DNA of 64,000 nucleotides from Halictus rubicundus (taxonomy: Eukaryota; Arthropoda; Insecta; Hymenoptera; Halictidae): NCBI RefSeq assembly GCF_050948215.1, contig NC_135155.1, forward strand, positions 16,395,001 to 16,459,000. Direction: 5' to 3'. A program made the translations under genes and the position numbers. The notes below the pieces were generated by a model that was not told where the DNA came from, ran no database searches, and worked only from the letters and a program-made list of their open reading frames with translations. The first letter of the stretch is position 1. Every line of letters begins with the position of its first letter. Shown here piece after piece: positions 11,486-22,880 of the stretch.

Positions 11486-12452
11486 CAAAGGACCGATCTC
11501 GGCTACTTTCGGGCCGGCTCGGGCCCGGTTCGGCGCAGACGCGAGGCTCCCTCTGGGATCAGTAAGTCACGTGACCTATCCGGTGAAGACAGAGAGGGGG
11601 TAACTCTGTTCCCCTCAACTTCTCCTATCTGGCCACTGTAAAGGCAAGTTGATGTCAACCGTGGCCGATTCGGGTCAAGTCGGGCCGATTCGAGCAGACT
11701 CGTGCAATCCGCTTGCCTGTGGCCGAATCGGTCTCCAGTTTGAGAGTGACAGAAAAAATGACAGGCATGCTCGCATCCGGGAAACGCTGGCCCGCGGGTG
11801 TTTAAAGCGATATTACGGGGCTGCAAAGGGAGGGGCGTTCGCGCAGAAACAATATTGTCCTCGTGTAATTAAACGCAACTTCTCTTTGCCTTAGAGCTCG
11901 GCGAAGGGCAGAATAGGGGTAGGGCGAGGAAGCGGAACGAACAACGGCGACGTTGGGTTAGGGTTGGATGACTTGTTGCCTCCCGGCCTCTCGATGTGGT
12001 GAAGTGCCACTGCTTTTGCTCACGGCGTTAGCCTTTATTGATTCATACCGGCCAGTTCGAGGGGCAGGCTGGATACATAGATAATGACGGGGAAGGGAAT
12101 AGCGAACGGGACTGTCGGCGCAACAGTCACGATTCCGAGGATTCGCCACATACCGGCCGGCTACCTGATCCGAGTTAAGTTTCCACCGAATAGTTAGGAG
12201 CACACGGATTGTTCGGGAGTTTCGCCAACTCGGCTTTCCTCCACGGTATATCGCGTTCGGTTTGCTCGTTGCTCCGTAGGAAGAACTCGGAATTGTTCCT
12301 TCATCTGATTGGCCCTTTCCCTGTCGACTAGAATAACCGGAAAACCGTCTGGAAATGTTCGATTCTTTTTTCTCACATTATTCAGTCACACTTATCCTAC
12401 GAAGACGAAAAAACTACATACTTTGTCACAGTGGAAACCAGAATGACGTTGT
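11486..12452. other. GC-rich sequence with fragments of the 6.4-7.1 kb repeats
   Basis: Segment 11565-11640 (CACGTGAC then GGTAACTCTGTTCCCCTCAA) is related to 6472-6648, and 11676-11720 to the 6860-7095 block. The rest (11890-12450) is single-copy with no gene recognised. Confidence 0.4.
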
Positions 12453-12768
12453 CCGTCCTTGAAAGACGTGATTCCTGAGGTCATTTGCAGTAACTTTCTC
12501 CTTTGCGAAAATGTTCTCCGTGGCTCCGTTAAGGAGTTATTGCCGAAAAACCACGAACCAATCAGAGCGCGGCTGGAGTAGAGAGCGGCGCTGGCGTTGG
12601 CCGAGCCGGAACCCGCCGATTGTAGCTGCCCGTTGATTGGTCCGCGTTTTCCGCTGATAACTCCTCAACGAAGCCGCGTAGAAGATTTTCGTAAAGGAAA
12701 AAGTTACTTCGAACGACCTCAGGAATCAGCCCTGCGAACGAAATGCAACGTTTTCGGGACATCCCGTG
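12453..12768. repeat. Palindromic CCAATCAG repeat, copy 1
   Basis: A long imperfect palindrome. The left arm runs from CCTTGAAAGACGTGATTCCTG through AACTTTCTCCTTTGCGAAAA to CCAATCAGAGCGCGG (12558). The right arm mirrors it from TGATTGGTCCGCG (12634) through AAAGGAAAAAGTTACTTCGA to GGGACATCCCGTG, then TA. Relatives occur at 14562, 42198, 46392, 47079 and 61800. It is a non-coding foldback-like element with TA beside the right end. Confidence 0.7.
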
Positions 12769-12770
12769 TA

Positions 12771-13069
12771 AGCAGAATTTTCTAACAAATCATTCATCCT
12801 CTCGCGAAGGTTTCGCGAATACCGAATTCCGCTGCGTTAGGCAAGCTTTTGATCGGAGAGTTTCTATATTAGTAACCGTTACCCTGTGTTAATTATGGTT
12901 TCGAATGCAAGCGACCGGACCGGGAGCAGTGGCGGGATTCGATTTCGTTCTGAAAACGGAACCAGCGCACCGTTAATAGATTAACGGAACCCCGTTAGCG
13001 CTCGCGCTCGATCAATTCCTCGTTATGGCGGCGAGCTCTCCCCTCACCTGGCCGATCTGCTACCCTATA

Positions 13070-13072
<3 letters not shown>
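12771..13072. other. Single-copy sequence
   Basis: No gene recognised. Confidence 0.3.

Positions 13073-13129
<57 letters not shown>
13073..13129 (+). repeat. (TC)n microsatellite
   Basis: An uninterrupted TC run of about 57 bp. Open frames through it (Leu/Ser alternation) are artefacts. Confidence 0.97.
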
Positions 13130-13131
<2 letters not shown>

Positions 13132-13298
13132 GCCGACCCGTCCCGAGCCGAGTGTACGTGTTTTCGTTAAAGAGAATACGCTGGCAGCGAGGACAGATAT
13201 GAAGGACGCTTCAGAATTCAAAGGAGCCTGATCTAGCCGGCCCAAGAGGAGCGGCGGGCGGAGAGATACTCGAGAGATAGCACCAAAGAGAGAAAGGA

Positions 13299-13301
<3 letters not shown>

Positions 13302-13379
<78 letters not shown>
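13302..13379 (+). repeat. (GA)n microsatellite
   Basis: An uninterrupted GA run of about 78 bp, inverted relative to the TC run 170 bp upstream, so the two could pair as a hairpin. Confidence 0.97.
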
Positions 13380-13384
<5 letters not shown>

Positions 13385-13860
13385 GACAGGGCCGAGAGAA
13401 AACGACGCGCGACGGGCTCTGCTCGAGATCCAGGCGAGAAAGGAGTGGAAAAGGGGTTGAGAAAGGCGGAGGAGAGAGCGATATCACCGCGGGAGATTGT
13501 GGCGCACCGCGGGAAATGGAGTACGCCAATGAAGAAGAATGGCCGCCAAATTCCCGACAGGTTCTTTATTACTTCTTCGCCGCCGAGTTCCTTTCCTGCT
13601 TCGAGTGCTTTTCGAAAAAGAAAGCGTACAGAGAATCGATTCCGACCGAATTTCTTCCGCCTGTCAGACGCCCCCTTGCCCTCGTCTCTTGCCACCTTGC
13701 GCGCCCTCAGGATCGCGAGAAATCCTTTCTAAAAGCGTCAGTCACCGGTACACACCGTCGAGACGAATGAACCAGTTGTCGGAGGCCCCCAGCACGATGC
13801 TAAGCCGCTGCTCGATGAAGGCAACAGATACGTTTCAATTTCGCCGATGCTATGTCATTC

Positions 13861-13865
<5 letters not shown>
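13380..13865. other. GC-rich single-copy spacer
   Basis: Several overlapping open frames on both strands, none with a recognisable domain. Confidence 0.35.

Positions 13866-13924
<59 letters not shown>
13866..13924 (+). repeat. (TC)n microsatellite
   Basis: A TC run of about 59 bp. Confidence 0.97.
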
Positions 13925-13927
<3 letters not shown>

Positions 13928-13954
13928 GCTCTCACTGTCTGCTTTTCTCCTGTC

Positions 13955-13957
<3 letters not shown>

Positions 13958-14004
<47 letters not shown>
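13958..14004 (+). repeat. (TC)n microsatellite
   Basis: A TC run of about 47 bp, 33 bp from the previous one. Confidence 0.96.
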
Positions 14005-14007
<3 letters not shown>

Positions 14008-14010
14008 TCT

Positions 14011-14560
14011 CTCTTGCGCTCCCCCTTTTCATTTCTGTTTCGTTCGCTCCAGTCGGTTGTTATATTAAATTCCTTCGATATATGAACGTGTCCGCGCATC
14101 GATGCGCGGCTACGGAAAAAAAGACATCGCTGTGCTCGCTGTTCGAATTTCCGGAACGAGCTTCGCTTGCTTTCTGTTCTCGAAATGAAACGCGAGAACC
14201 GGGAAATCGTCTGAACGAGTCGTTTCGAATGTCGAAATTCTATTTGGGACACGGGCCCGGCTGAACGTGGGCTTCCGAAATATAACGAGCTGATAGAGTT
14301 TTGTATGTTTCACAGAACACACTGTGCTCCCATCCGTTCCACCGATAACAGTACGCGTTCCATTGAAGTTCCGACTATGTATAATAACATGTTATTCCAA
14401 ATAGCGTGTCTAAACGCTTTCAGATTATTTGGTAAGGTACAGCAAGAAAATTCTGAGGGAAAGTACCCATTGGACCCTTTCTTCAAGGTAATTTCCACCA
14501 ATTAAAATTAAAATTCTGTTGCTTACATTACTCTAATAGATCCGCAATTATACGCTTCCA
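14011..14560. other. Single-copy sequence
   Basis: No gene recognised. Confidence 0.3.
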
Positions 14561-14561
14561 T

Positions 14562-14753
14562 ACCAATCAGAGCAGGGTTACAGCAGAGCGCGACGTTGGC
14601 GTTCGCCGCTGTAGTCGTGCTTTGATTGGTCGGCGATTAACCAAGCTGCGGAGTGCATTTTTGCAAAGGAAAAAGTTACTTCAAATGATTTTGGAAGAAG
14701 AAGTACAACATTTTACTTTCAAGGAAGTACAACCATTTTTGGGACACCCTGTG
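14562..14753. repeat. Palindromic CCAATCAG repeat, copy 2 (half)
   Basis: It begins at CCAATCAGAGCAGGG and carries the right arm TGATTGGTCGGCG, AAAGGAAAAAGTTACTTCAA and GGGACACCCTGTG, then TA. The left arm is missing. Confidence 0.65.
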
Positions 14754-14796
14754 TAACGATAAGAACAATTGCACGGAAGTGACATTAACCTCTTAA

Positions 14797-15019
14797 CCCC
14801 TTGCCCTACAATATCGAGTCAGACTCGTGACGAAGATTCCGAACAGAATCTAATAAATATGTATGTTATTAATTTCCTTCCGAACCGAAGTAAAATTCTA
14901 TTTTGTTGTAGTTGATATTTCTCCTTTGGAGAAAGCATTGGCATACAATAGATATAAACTACCTTTTTTCCCCTATGAAATTCTGAACGATGAAGAATTT
15001 CTAATCATTATAATCACAA
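14797..15019. mobile_element. Truncated TTAA-flanked MITE (CCCCTTGC family)
   Basis: TTAA (14793-14796) precedes CCCCTTGCCCTACAATATCG. The interior matches 5693-5800. The right end is not seen before the CAGTG-family fragment at 15028. Confidence 0.5.
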
Positions 15020-15027
15020 AATAAATA

Positions 15028-15078
15028 CAGTGTTTACTCGATATATGTCCGAAACACAAACATTAGTGGGAGTCACTG
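15028..15078. mobile_element. Minimal CAGTG-family MITE (51 bp)
   Basis: It starts CAGTGTTTACTCGATATATG and ends GTCACTG, flanked by TA (15026-15027, 15079-15080). Nearly all of the interior is deleted, so this is a very short derivative of the family. Confidence 0.6.
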
Positions 15079-15080
15079 TA

Positions 15081-15688
15081 CATCTTCCGCAGCTGTGACG
15101 TCACAAATTCAGTTTTCTTTTCTTCCAGGCAAATTACCTGTGTCGCGTCTATAGGTTTATATGGTCTAAGGTCGTGCATGTGTCACAATGCCACGTGACT
15201 AATCCGGTACTGGCAGAGGGAGGGTAACTTTTTCATAGTAAATTCCCCAGATCTGGTGACTCGTTGGAACGATCCGCAGGATATTCGCGAAAGAGACGTT
15301 TTATCGGCGATTCTCCGGCGTCGTCGCCGGGACAGGAGACTTGCGAGCAGGGTGCCACGGATACCTGTTGATACGGGGAAAACCACCGGCGGGTTCCAAG
15401 GAATTATTACTTGACCGATTGAGAAGCATTGCGTGGCCGTATCGCTCCGAGCTTTTCCTTCGCCGGATGAAGGATCGCTTCCTGAGACTTGTTGTGGTGC
15501 TGCCTGTTATAGCGGCCTCCCGACTGGCTTGAGTAACGGCCACTTTTTGCGGTTTAAGAATCGGAAGCTGATGGCCGCGGTGAGAAAAACATCGCTGGAA
15601 CGTGATTTCATATATGCTTGGATTTCCGGCCTTTCAATTAACCGTATTTATTTCCTGTGCAGTTTTATAGAGTGCACACTTCAGTCTT
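15081..15688. other. Mostly single-copy; contains a fragment of the 6.4 kb repeat
   Basis: 15185-15262 (CCACGTGAC ... GGTAACTTTTTC ... CCAGATCTGGTGACTC) resembles 6472-6648. A TGACGTCA site lies near 15097. No gene recognised. Confidence 0.4.
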
Positions 15689-16349
15689 CGTAGATTCGCG
15701 ATAAGGTAGAGCGACTACATTACCGTCAAAAAATGGTTTTACTTGCCTCAAGTTTTCGTCCTTATATAAGAATATTTTGTCGCTGGTAAAGGACTCGTTC
15801 GAAAGAGGGAGGTTCATCTAGTGCGCGCTGGTCAGCAGCTGCCGAGATTATGCAGATATTTGGTAATATAAGCGTTAGAAGTAGGCTTGATCCAACTTAG
15901 GGGCCCGGACTTCGTAGATTCGCGATAAGGTAGAGCGACTACATTACCGGCAAAAAATGGTTTTACTTGCCTCAAGTTTTCGTCCTTATATAAGAATATT
16001 TTGTCGCTGGTAAAGGACTCATTCGAAAGAGGAAGGTTCCATTCAAGCATTTTTCTGCCATTGGATGAGTTTTCTGGATGAAATGGAGAACAGCGCGCGC
16101 TGGAAAATATCTCCAGCTACAAATTGAGCTATATTTTGTCTTGATTCTCTGCGAAATAAAGCCGAAAACTTGAATCACGTTTCTGGTGTCAGAATTCATG
16201 ATATATCGATAATACGGAGCAACAAACTGTGGCAAGTTTAGTCAGAGACTTAAGACCCGTCGGATCAAGACCAAAACGGATCTTGAGTCTGTGTCTGAAG
16301 GCTGTGAATGGAAATTATTAATTAAAAAGTCACGTGACTATCCCGAGCC
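15689..16349. repeat. GGGCCCGG repeat, two-unit copy (orientation 1)
   Basis: It contains two direct copies of a ~130-bp unit (CTTCGTAGATTCGCGATAAG to GTCGCTGGTAAAGGACTC) at ~15689 and ~15910, separated by GGGGCCCGGA. It continues to GTCACGTGACTATCCCGAGCC near a TTTAA. The same arrangement occurs in opposite orientation at 20833-21328, and a short deleted copy with clean TTAA flanks lies at 58070-58221. Confidence 0.75.
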
Positions 16350-17659
16350 TTTAAGGTAATTTATTGTAGTACAGTGGGTGAAATTGTGAATGCCAGTTGC
16401 ATACTATTTTGTTGGTAATTTCGACTTTTCGGTGTTTCTCATAGCCAAATTCTAGGAAGAAAATGATAAAGTATGACAGCGTGTCGTGTCTAATAATTTG
16501 ACCACGTGTAATCGATTTATAAATATTTGTCAGAGTCAGTATGGTGTACTGACATCCTTGCCGAAGGGTTCAACTGTATATATTTATTTATATAAATATT
16601 GTAAATAAATAACGTGTTCAGAATGTCGATTTAACTGTAATAATTATTTAATATTGTTCGAGTACTGTGCATTAAATAGTGTTCAGTGTTTGTAGCAATG
16701 ACTGAGAACTCCTTTAATACTGATGAACAAAATACGTGTCCCTGTCCTAGAAAAGTATTTACTTTGATATTTAATAGATTCTGTTCAAATTAAAACGTTC
16801 ACTTTCGGGCACTAGATACTAAAAAGTACTAGAACTGTTACGATCACTGAATTGAATTATTTGTTTATTTTCACCGTAAGGAATCGGTTAGCCACGTAAT
16901 TAAACATTTCCCTTGGCCTGCGACTTTATAAATAATCTATGAAAATGGAAATTTACCTAAAGGTCCGTCGTGTAATTATGAAATATGGCAAAATTAAAAT
17001 TGCTGTTTAACCCCAGTACCGCTCCCGTGTATAAAACAATAGAATGTCATATTTAAAGTGCTCATGTTTCTACAAAGTGGAACTTTCTCGCTGCCGTTTA
17101 CAAAGACTGCGCAAGGGGCCTTGTCAAGAATTTAATTATAGTTGCGGAATTCTCCACGAGTTTGTTCATAATTTAGTCTCTTCTTGCTCGCGGTGCAATG
17201 AATTAACAGTTAACAATTTATTTTGTTTCTGATGAAAAACAGCCTCTCGGTTTCCAAGTTCAGAATCTCTCGAAGGGTTAAACTTTACATAAGTCTCAGC
17301 TTACAGTACTCGAAGGGTGACGAATCAATATTTATTTTTAAGAAATACTATAAACAATTCGCTCATGCGCAAGAAAAACATCACAACTCAACATTTTCCA
17401 GAGACTGGTACTCCTGTTTCTTTTTTTGTTCTGTCGAAATCCAACAAAGTATCAATTATATATTCGAAGAAAAACGTCATAATTATTTTAGTTTGTTTTA
17501 TATAATTCTAGGTTCTATTTGTCATTACTTGCAGCCACAGCTAGTTAAACTATCGAAGGACTCCGAAGCGCTCTCCCGTATAATTTTTGATTTGTCAAAC
17601 TTTTCTTGTGTGCATGAGCGAATTGTCACCGCTCGCATATTAAATCGACCACAATTACG
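16350..17659. other. AT-rich single-copy sequence
   Basis: No gene recognised. A 255-codon open frame begins at 17223, but it crosses a composition change and the AC microsatellite and shows no domain. Confidence 0.35.
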
Positions 17660-17684
17660 TACACGCACACACACACACACACAC
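17660..17684 (+). repeat. (AC)n microsatellite
   Basis: A short AC run. Confidence 0.9.
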
Positions 17685-17686
17685 CC

Positions 17687-19184
17687 ATTCCCGAACCGCG
17701 CAAAAGTACTTCCCCGACCTTTATCAGTTCGGATCCGGTGTAGAATTCTTGTTTTATCTGGCGGGTCCGGCGATGATTGTAAAATCCTTCTGGCGGCCAT
17801 TACGTTAATTACAATTACGCGAGTGCAGATGATTCGGCCGCGGAGAGTAAACAAAAATCTGCGAGCGTATCGAGGCAACGGAGGGCTCGTTCCACGGTCG
17901 CGGGCGATAAAAACTAACTGCTGTGTATTTTCATGGAAAATATCACCTTGGCTGCCACACCTGTTCATACGGGAGCAGAAGCGTCGATAAATCGCGTCAG
18001 TTTTCGCTTCCTTTCCGCGACGGTGGCCAGCGGAACGGCCGCAACCGGTTGCTCGCGACCACCTGACCGTCGCGAGTGCCCTCCTAACTGCGAAAACAGA
18101 TTATGCTAATTTTTTCGGCCAGACATTCGATTAGTCAACGAGGAGAACGAGAGGGTGGGTAGAAGAGAAGGGGGAAAGAGAGAGAGAGAGAGAAGGGACG
18201 CACGCAAACGACCGGTTGCTCGACGAAGTTGACCGTTTAATAGGTTACGTGCATAGCACGCGGACGTTCAGCTTCGCGGCCGTTCGCTACGAGAGTGAAT
18301 TAATCCGCCGTTTATCCGACGATGTCGGCCTGCTGCACGAATAACATTTCGTGGCCGGTTGCGATAGACATTGTCGGCCGTTGATCGAGTAAAATTTTAT
18401 TCGAGTAACAGTAACGAATACATAATTATCATTACGTTGTTTTTCCAACGAACCAGATGTCCAATCAATCGTATTAGATTTGCCAACTCCTCCACTATTG
18501 GATCGAAAGAAACAGTCGCGACGCGACGCGACTCGCAACACCATCACGGAATTACCATTTCCCACTAATTGTAAAACAGAAATAACATCAATATTTGTTA
18601 ATCTACTCTACCTCTGTACATCAAAATATACGCGAGCACCACGAATTGCATGGAAACCCGAACGGCAGCGTCACAGAGACGGAAAGTACTTGAAATTTTA
18701 CGCGAGTCTCACAGAGGGCACATCTATCTGTTTAAATGTCTCTGTTTGAATACCGCACCGCGGAATGAACAGTTACGAAGGTTTCAAAGTACTCGTCCAC
18801 TTTCATTTCCCTTCTCTATCTCTCGGTTATCCGTTCGTTCTTTATTCCCCCGTTCCACCGCATTTATTTTCGCGCTTTGCTCTTTAAACATCCACCGTCC
18901 ACTGGACAATGGAACGTCTAAGCAACAATGGAGCGCCATAGATAGTCGACAGTCGCGGACCGATTGAGTTTCGTGGTTACGAACGTTCGTTCTCGCGCGG
19001 TACACTCCCCGCCGAAAAGATCGCACGTGCTCGTCACAGACCAATCAGAGATCAATTCAGAGCTATCCAAATTCTAAACGATTAATAATGATTCTTCTTA
19101 GCAATACAATTGTTAAAATAAAGTGATACGCGTGGTGGTGAGAGATCGAAACACGTGGTTGAGGAGACAAAATCAACTTAACTA
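17687..19184. other. Single-copy sequence, partly GC-rich
   Basis: Includes a short AG run at 18176-18193. Small open frames on both strands, none recognised. 17700-18300 is GC-rich. Confidence 0.35.
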
Positions 19185-19390
19185 CAGTGCTTTCTCGATA
19201 TATGTCACCAACACGGGTCAGCAACATATATCGTCCAGGAGATACTATTGTTCTTTGATCCACGTGAATGTCGTACTCGACCTGTATTATGTTTACCTGT
19301 ATTAGTATTATGTTTAGACATCGCGGTAGTGGCGATAGTCCTGCGACTTTTATCGGCCAGGTATTTGCGACATATATCGAGAGAAGACTG
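19185..19390. mobile_element. MITE, CAGTG/ATATATGTC family, copy 3
   Basis: It starts CAGTGCTTTCTCGATATATG after TA (19183-19184) and ends CATATATCGAGAGAAGACTG. The right target site reads TGTA, slightly decayed. Confidence 0.72.
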
Positions 19391-19507
19391 TGTACAGAAA
19401 CTATTTACGAATCGTGACCAGTAGAGCTGACTCTGTTATTAGCAGTCGCAAGCCGACAGACCCGCCACATTCAAAATCATTTATACATTTTAACAATAAT
19501 ATCACTA

Positions 19508-19703
19508 GACTGCGGATTTTATGCGTTCACGACAAAAATGGGTAGGCGTATTTTAAACCAGTAAAAACATTAGAAAATTTTAAAATGCCGTTTGATTATT
19601 TTCGACCTATTAGACATATTAAGAAAGGAAATAAATTTCTATTTCACTCGAGTCTGTCGCAAGTCAGTTAGAAAATTTGTATTTTGCAGAAAGATCCGCA
19701 GTC
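19508..19703. mobile_element. MITE, GACTGCGGAT family, complete copy
   Basis: TA (19506-19507) and TA (19704-19705) flank a 196-bp element starting GACTGCGGATTTTATGCG and ending AAAGATCCGCAGTC. Related ends occur at 27658, 36613, 50290 and 50394. Non-coding. Confidence 0.78.
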
Positions 19704-19705
19704 TA

Positions 19706-20544
19706 AATATTACAGAAGTTGATGAAAATCAAAACAACGTATTCGATAAAACAAAGACTGCGACAAGCAAAAGTGTGCTGCATCCATCACCGCCGAAATG
19801 AATTTTTAATTGTTCAGTAATAATTTCTGCCAGTGTTGTTAAATAATCGATGCGATCGTTCATTAATTTTAAATGCGAACTGCTGCGAGCCGTCCTTTTG
19901 CCCGGTGGTGTACGGACACTCTGTAAACAATGGTCCAGTTATGCCTGCGTTGGACCACAAGTGGCTCGCCGGACCGAAGGGATTAATACCCATCGTTCGA
20001 AAATCCTCGGTGCGCCAGCGGGCTAACATTCCTTTATCGATGAACCGATTTGGCTGCTCCGGGGAAAGTAGCTTAGCCGAGACGGGGCCGAATTCGTCGC
20101 GAATCGTTTTCCACGCGGGCAACAAATTTTCCTGCCTGCATAATGCCGCTCGTGGGTATCGAAAACGCGATTGCACCGGCCGGGAGCACTCAGTGTATAC
20201 CGTTTACAAGCTTCCTTTTCCCGGTGTCCCCGAGACGCGAGCAATCTGATGCGATTTATCTTCTTTCCTGCGCGCGATGAAATTGTCCGAGGCTTGGCGC
20301 ATCGCCTCGCCTCGTCGACGAGGGGGAAATCGATACATTTCTCGCTCTCCGTTACTTCCGCCGTCGTTCATCCGGATCGGAGATATTAATTATCGTCGCA
20401 AATGCACGCGACCGGATACGCCAAAGACGCCACTGAATCGATTTGCTTCGGAGAAGGGAACCAACGCTGCGTTAACAGATTAAGCATCGTTACCACTCGA
20501 TCGACTCCTCGGTGCACGGATACACCTCCGCCCATCCTCTCTAC
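19706..20544. other. Single-copy GC-rich sequence
   Basis: Overlapping open frames up to 138 codons on both strands, no domain recognised. Confidence 0.35.
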
Positions 20545-20548
20545 TTAA

Positions 20549-20746
20549 CACTAGGTTTACGGAGCACCAAAAGTGAGTATTTTACAGTACTTTATAAAAA
20601 TAAAAAGAATGTGTCTCTTCAAGTTTTTAGCCATTTTTAAAATAAAATATGTAGATGTATCCACGTAGATGGATCTTTACAATCTCAATAACCGTAAATT
20701 ACAAATATCAGAACCCGTCATTTTGACGGGTCCCGTAAACCTAGTG
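20549..20746. mobile_element. TTAA-flanked MITE, CACTAGGTTTACGG family
   Basis: TTAA at 20545-20548, then CACTAGGTTTACGGAGCACC. It ends GACGGGTCCCGTAAACCTAG plus TG, then TCAA, a one-base decay of TTAA. Length 198 bp. Confidence 0.82.
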
Positions 20747-20832
20747 TCAAGTTCATTCGGAGCCGTCCATTATAGACGATTTGCGACACAAAAAAATTAG
20801 TTGTAACGGATCGATGATTGTCTATATTTCAA

Positions 20833-21328
20833 CCCTCTGAAGTGACTCTTTAATTAATAATTACCATTCACGGCCTTCAGACACAGACTCAAGATCCGTC
20901 TTGGTCTTGATCTTGATCCGACGGGTCTTAAGTCTCTGACTAAACTTGCCACAGTTTGTTGCTCCGTATTATCGATATATCATGAATTCTGACACCAGAG
21001 ACGTGTTTCAAGTTTCTCGGCTTTATTTCGCAGAGAATCAAGATTTTTTGTCGGTAATGTAGTCGCTCTACCTTATCGCGAATCTACGAAGTCCGGGCCC
21101 CTACGTTGGATCAAGCCTACTTCTAACGTTTATGTTACCAAATACCTGCATAATCTCGGCGGCTCCTGACCAGCGCGCACTAGATCGAACCTTCCTCTTT
21201 CGAACAAGCCCTTTACCAGCGACAAAATATTCTTATTTAAGGACGAAAACTTGAGGCGCGTGAAATCATTTTTTGTCGGTAATGTAGTCACTCTACCTTA
21301 TCGCGAATCTACGAAGACCGGGCCCTTC
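20833..21328. repeat. GGGCCCGG repeat, two-unit copy (orientation 2)
   Basis: The reverse complement of 15689-16349 with about 160 bp fewer: TTTAATTAATAATTACCATT, then the CACAGACTCAAGATCCGTCT block, then two units ending CGCGAATCTACGAAGTCCGG and GACCGGGCCC. The two copies form an inverted pair about 4.5 kb apart. Confidence 0.75.
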
Positions 21329-21760
21329 AGGCGACTGTGGCCTCGTGTCGTGAAACGAACCGAAAGCCCAGGGGCCGATTGAAAGGGCGCGGAAACAGGG
21401 GGACCGATAAGTTTTTCGCGAAAGACTCACGCTTCCATGGAGTAGAATGCTGGCCGGCACCGAAGAGTCGCAGGCTAGGCGGAAACGGATTCGTTCTCGG
21501 AACGAACGCGGAGTACAATGGGCCAGCGAATCGGACGTGCGCCTTCAATTACCACGTTCCATCGCTGGAAACATCGTCCGCTTGTTCGCGGAAGAATGGC
21601 TTAATCGTGAACGCGTGTCCGGAATCGGAAGGGCGAGTCCGAATAGGGGTTAGGGGGAATTTTTCTCTGGAGAATGATCGCTTGCTCGAGGGTACGTTCG
21701 ATTGATTGTTTCTGTGATGATGGAGTCCGGGTTCAAGGAACGGAATAGGAAGGAACCCCC
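21329..21760. other. Single-copy sequence
   Basis: GC-rich open frames without recognisable domains. Confidence 0.3.
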
Positions 21761-22880
21761 TTCCGGGTTACAGGTTCGTTTAATATTCTTCTGCTTTATG
21801 ACGCGATCGTTTCTTCGGTTCATAACTGATCCAGGGCTGTGACGCATAATGGGCTGAACTGGTCGGGAGCAGCCTTTTATGGCAACCTTTTTGGGATTGT
21901 TTTGGGCATTGTAAAGGGAAAACTTCAATCCTTTAAACGCTAGTGATTTGAATCGTGAAGTTTAGAGGCTCCCAGCACGCAAAAGATTTTGAAGCCCCTT
22001 CATACAGTATCTCCTCAAAATTAATGTTAGGTGGGCCTGCACGATCTCTTAGACATTTCCAATAATTTCAAAAGTGTTTTCAACAAAAGTTACAGTTCCG
22101 TTCGCTCGCTACTGATTTTCATCTTTCTCCACTCGCGCACACACACGCACACTTCCGGGTTACAGTTTCGTTTAATATTCTTCTGCTGTATGACGCGATC
22201 GTTTCTTCGGTTCATAACTGATCCAGGGCTGTGACGCATAATGGGCTAAGCTGGTCGGGAGCAGCCTTTTATGGCAACCTTTTTGGGATTGTTTTGGGCA
22301 TTGTAAAGGGAAAACTTCAATCCTTTAAACGCTAGTGATTTGAATCGTGAAGTTTAGAGGCTCCCAGCACGCAAAAGATTTTGAAGCCCCTTCATACAGT
22401 ATCTCTTCAAAATTAATGTTAGGTGGGCTTGTACGATCTCTTAGACATTTCCAATAATTTCAAAAGTGTTTTCAACAAAAGTTACAGTTCCGTTCGCTCG
22501 CTACTGATTTTCATCTTTCTCCACTCGCGCACACACACGCACACTTCCGGGTTACAGTTTCGTTTAATATTCTTCTGCTGTATGACGCGATCGTTTCTTC
22601 GGTTCATAACTGATCCAGGGCTGTGACGTATAATGGGCTGAACTGGTCGGGAGCAGCCATTTATGGTAACCTTTTTGGGATTGTTTTGGAAATTGTAAAG
22701 GGAAGACTTCAATCCTTTAATCCCTAGCGATTTGAATCGTGAAGTTTAGAGGCTCCCAGCACTCAAAAGATTTTGAAGCCCCCTCATACAATATCTCTTC
22801 AAAATTAATGTTAGGTGGGCTTGTACCATCTCTTAGACATCTCCAACAATTTCAAAAGCGTTTTCAACAAAAGTTACAGT
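21761..22880 (+). repeat. 392-bp tandem repeat, 2.9 copies
   Basis: Unit starts are 21761, 22153 and 22545 (TTCCGGGTTACAG), each exactly 392 bp apart. The third unit stops at about 22880 after AAAAGTTACAGTT. Units 1 and 2 differ by only a few bases; unit 3 is somewhat more diverged and truncated. The unit ends with a CA-rich run. Identical open frames at 22031 and 22423 are only a consequence of the duplication. Confidence 0.93.

Noticed and set aside
11950..11975. Telomere-like GGGTTAGGGTTGG
   Set aside because: Only about two units and not an insect TTAGG array.
13539..14264. 241-codon frame with long Leu/Ser runs
   Set aside because: The runs are TC microsatellites; the flanking codons show no domain.
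17223..17990. 255-codon open frame on the plus strand
   Set aside because: It crosses from AT-rich to GC-rich sequence and through an AC microsatellite (Thr/His run), has no recognisable domain, and an antisense frame overlaps half of it.
22031..22626. Two identical 67-codon frames
   Set aside because: They are identical because the 392-bp unit is duplicated; no protein similarity.
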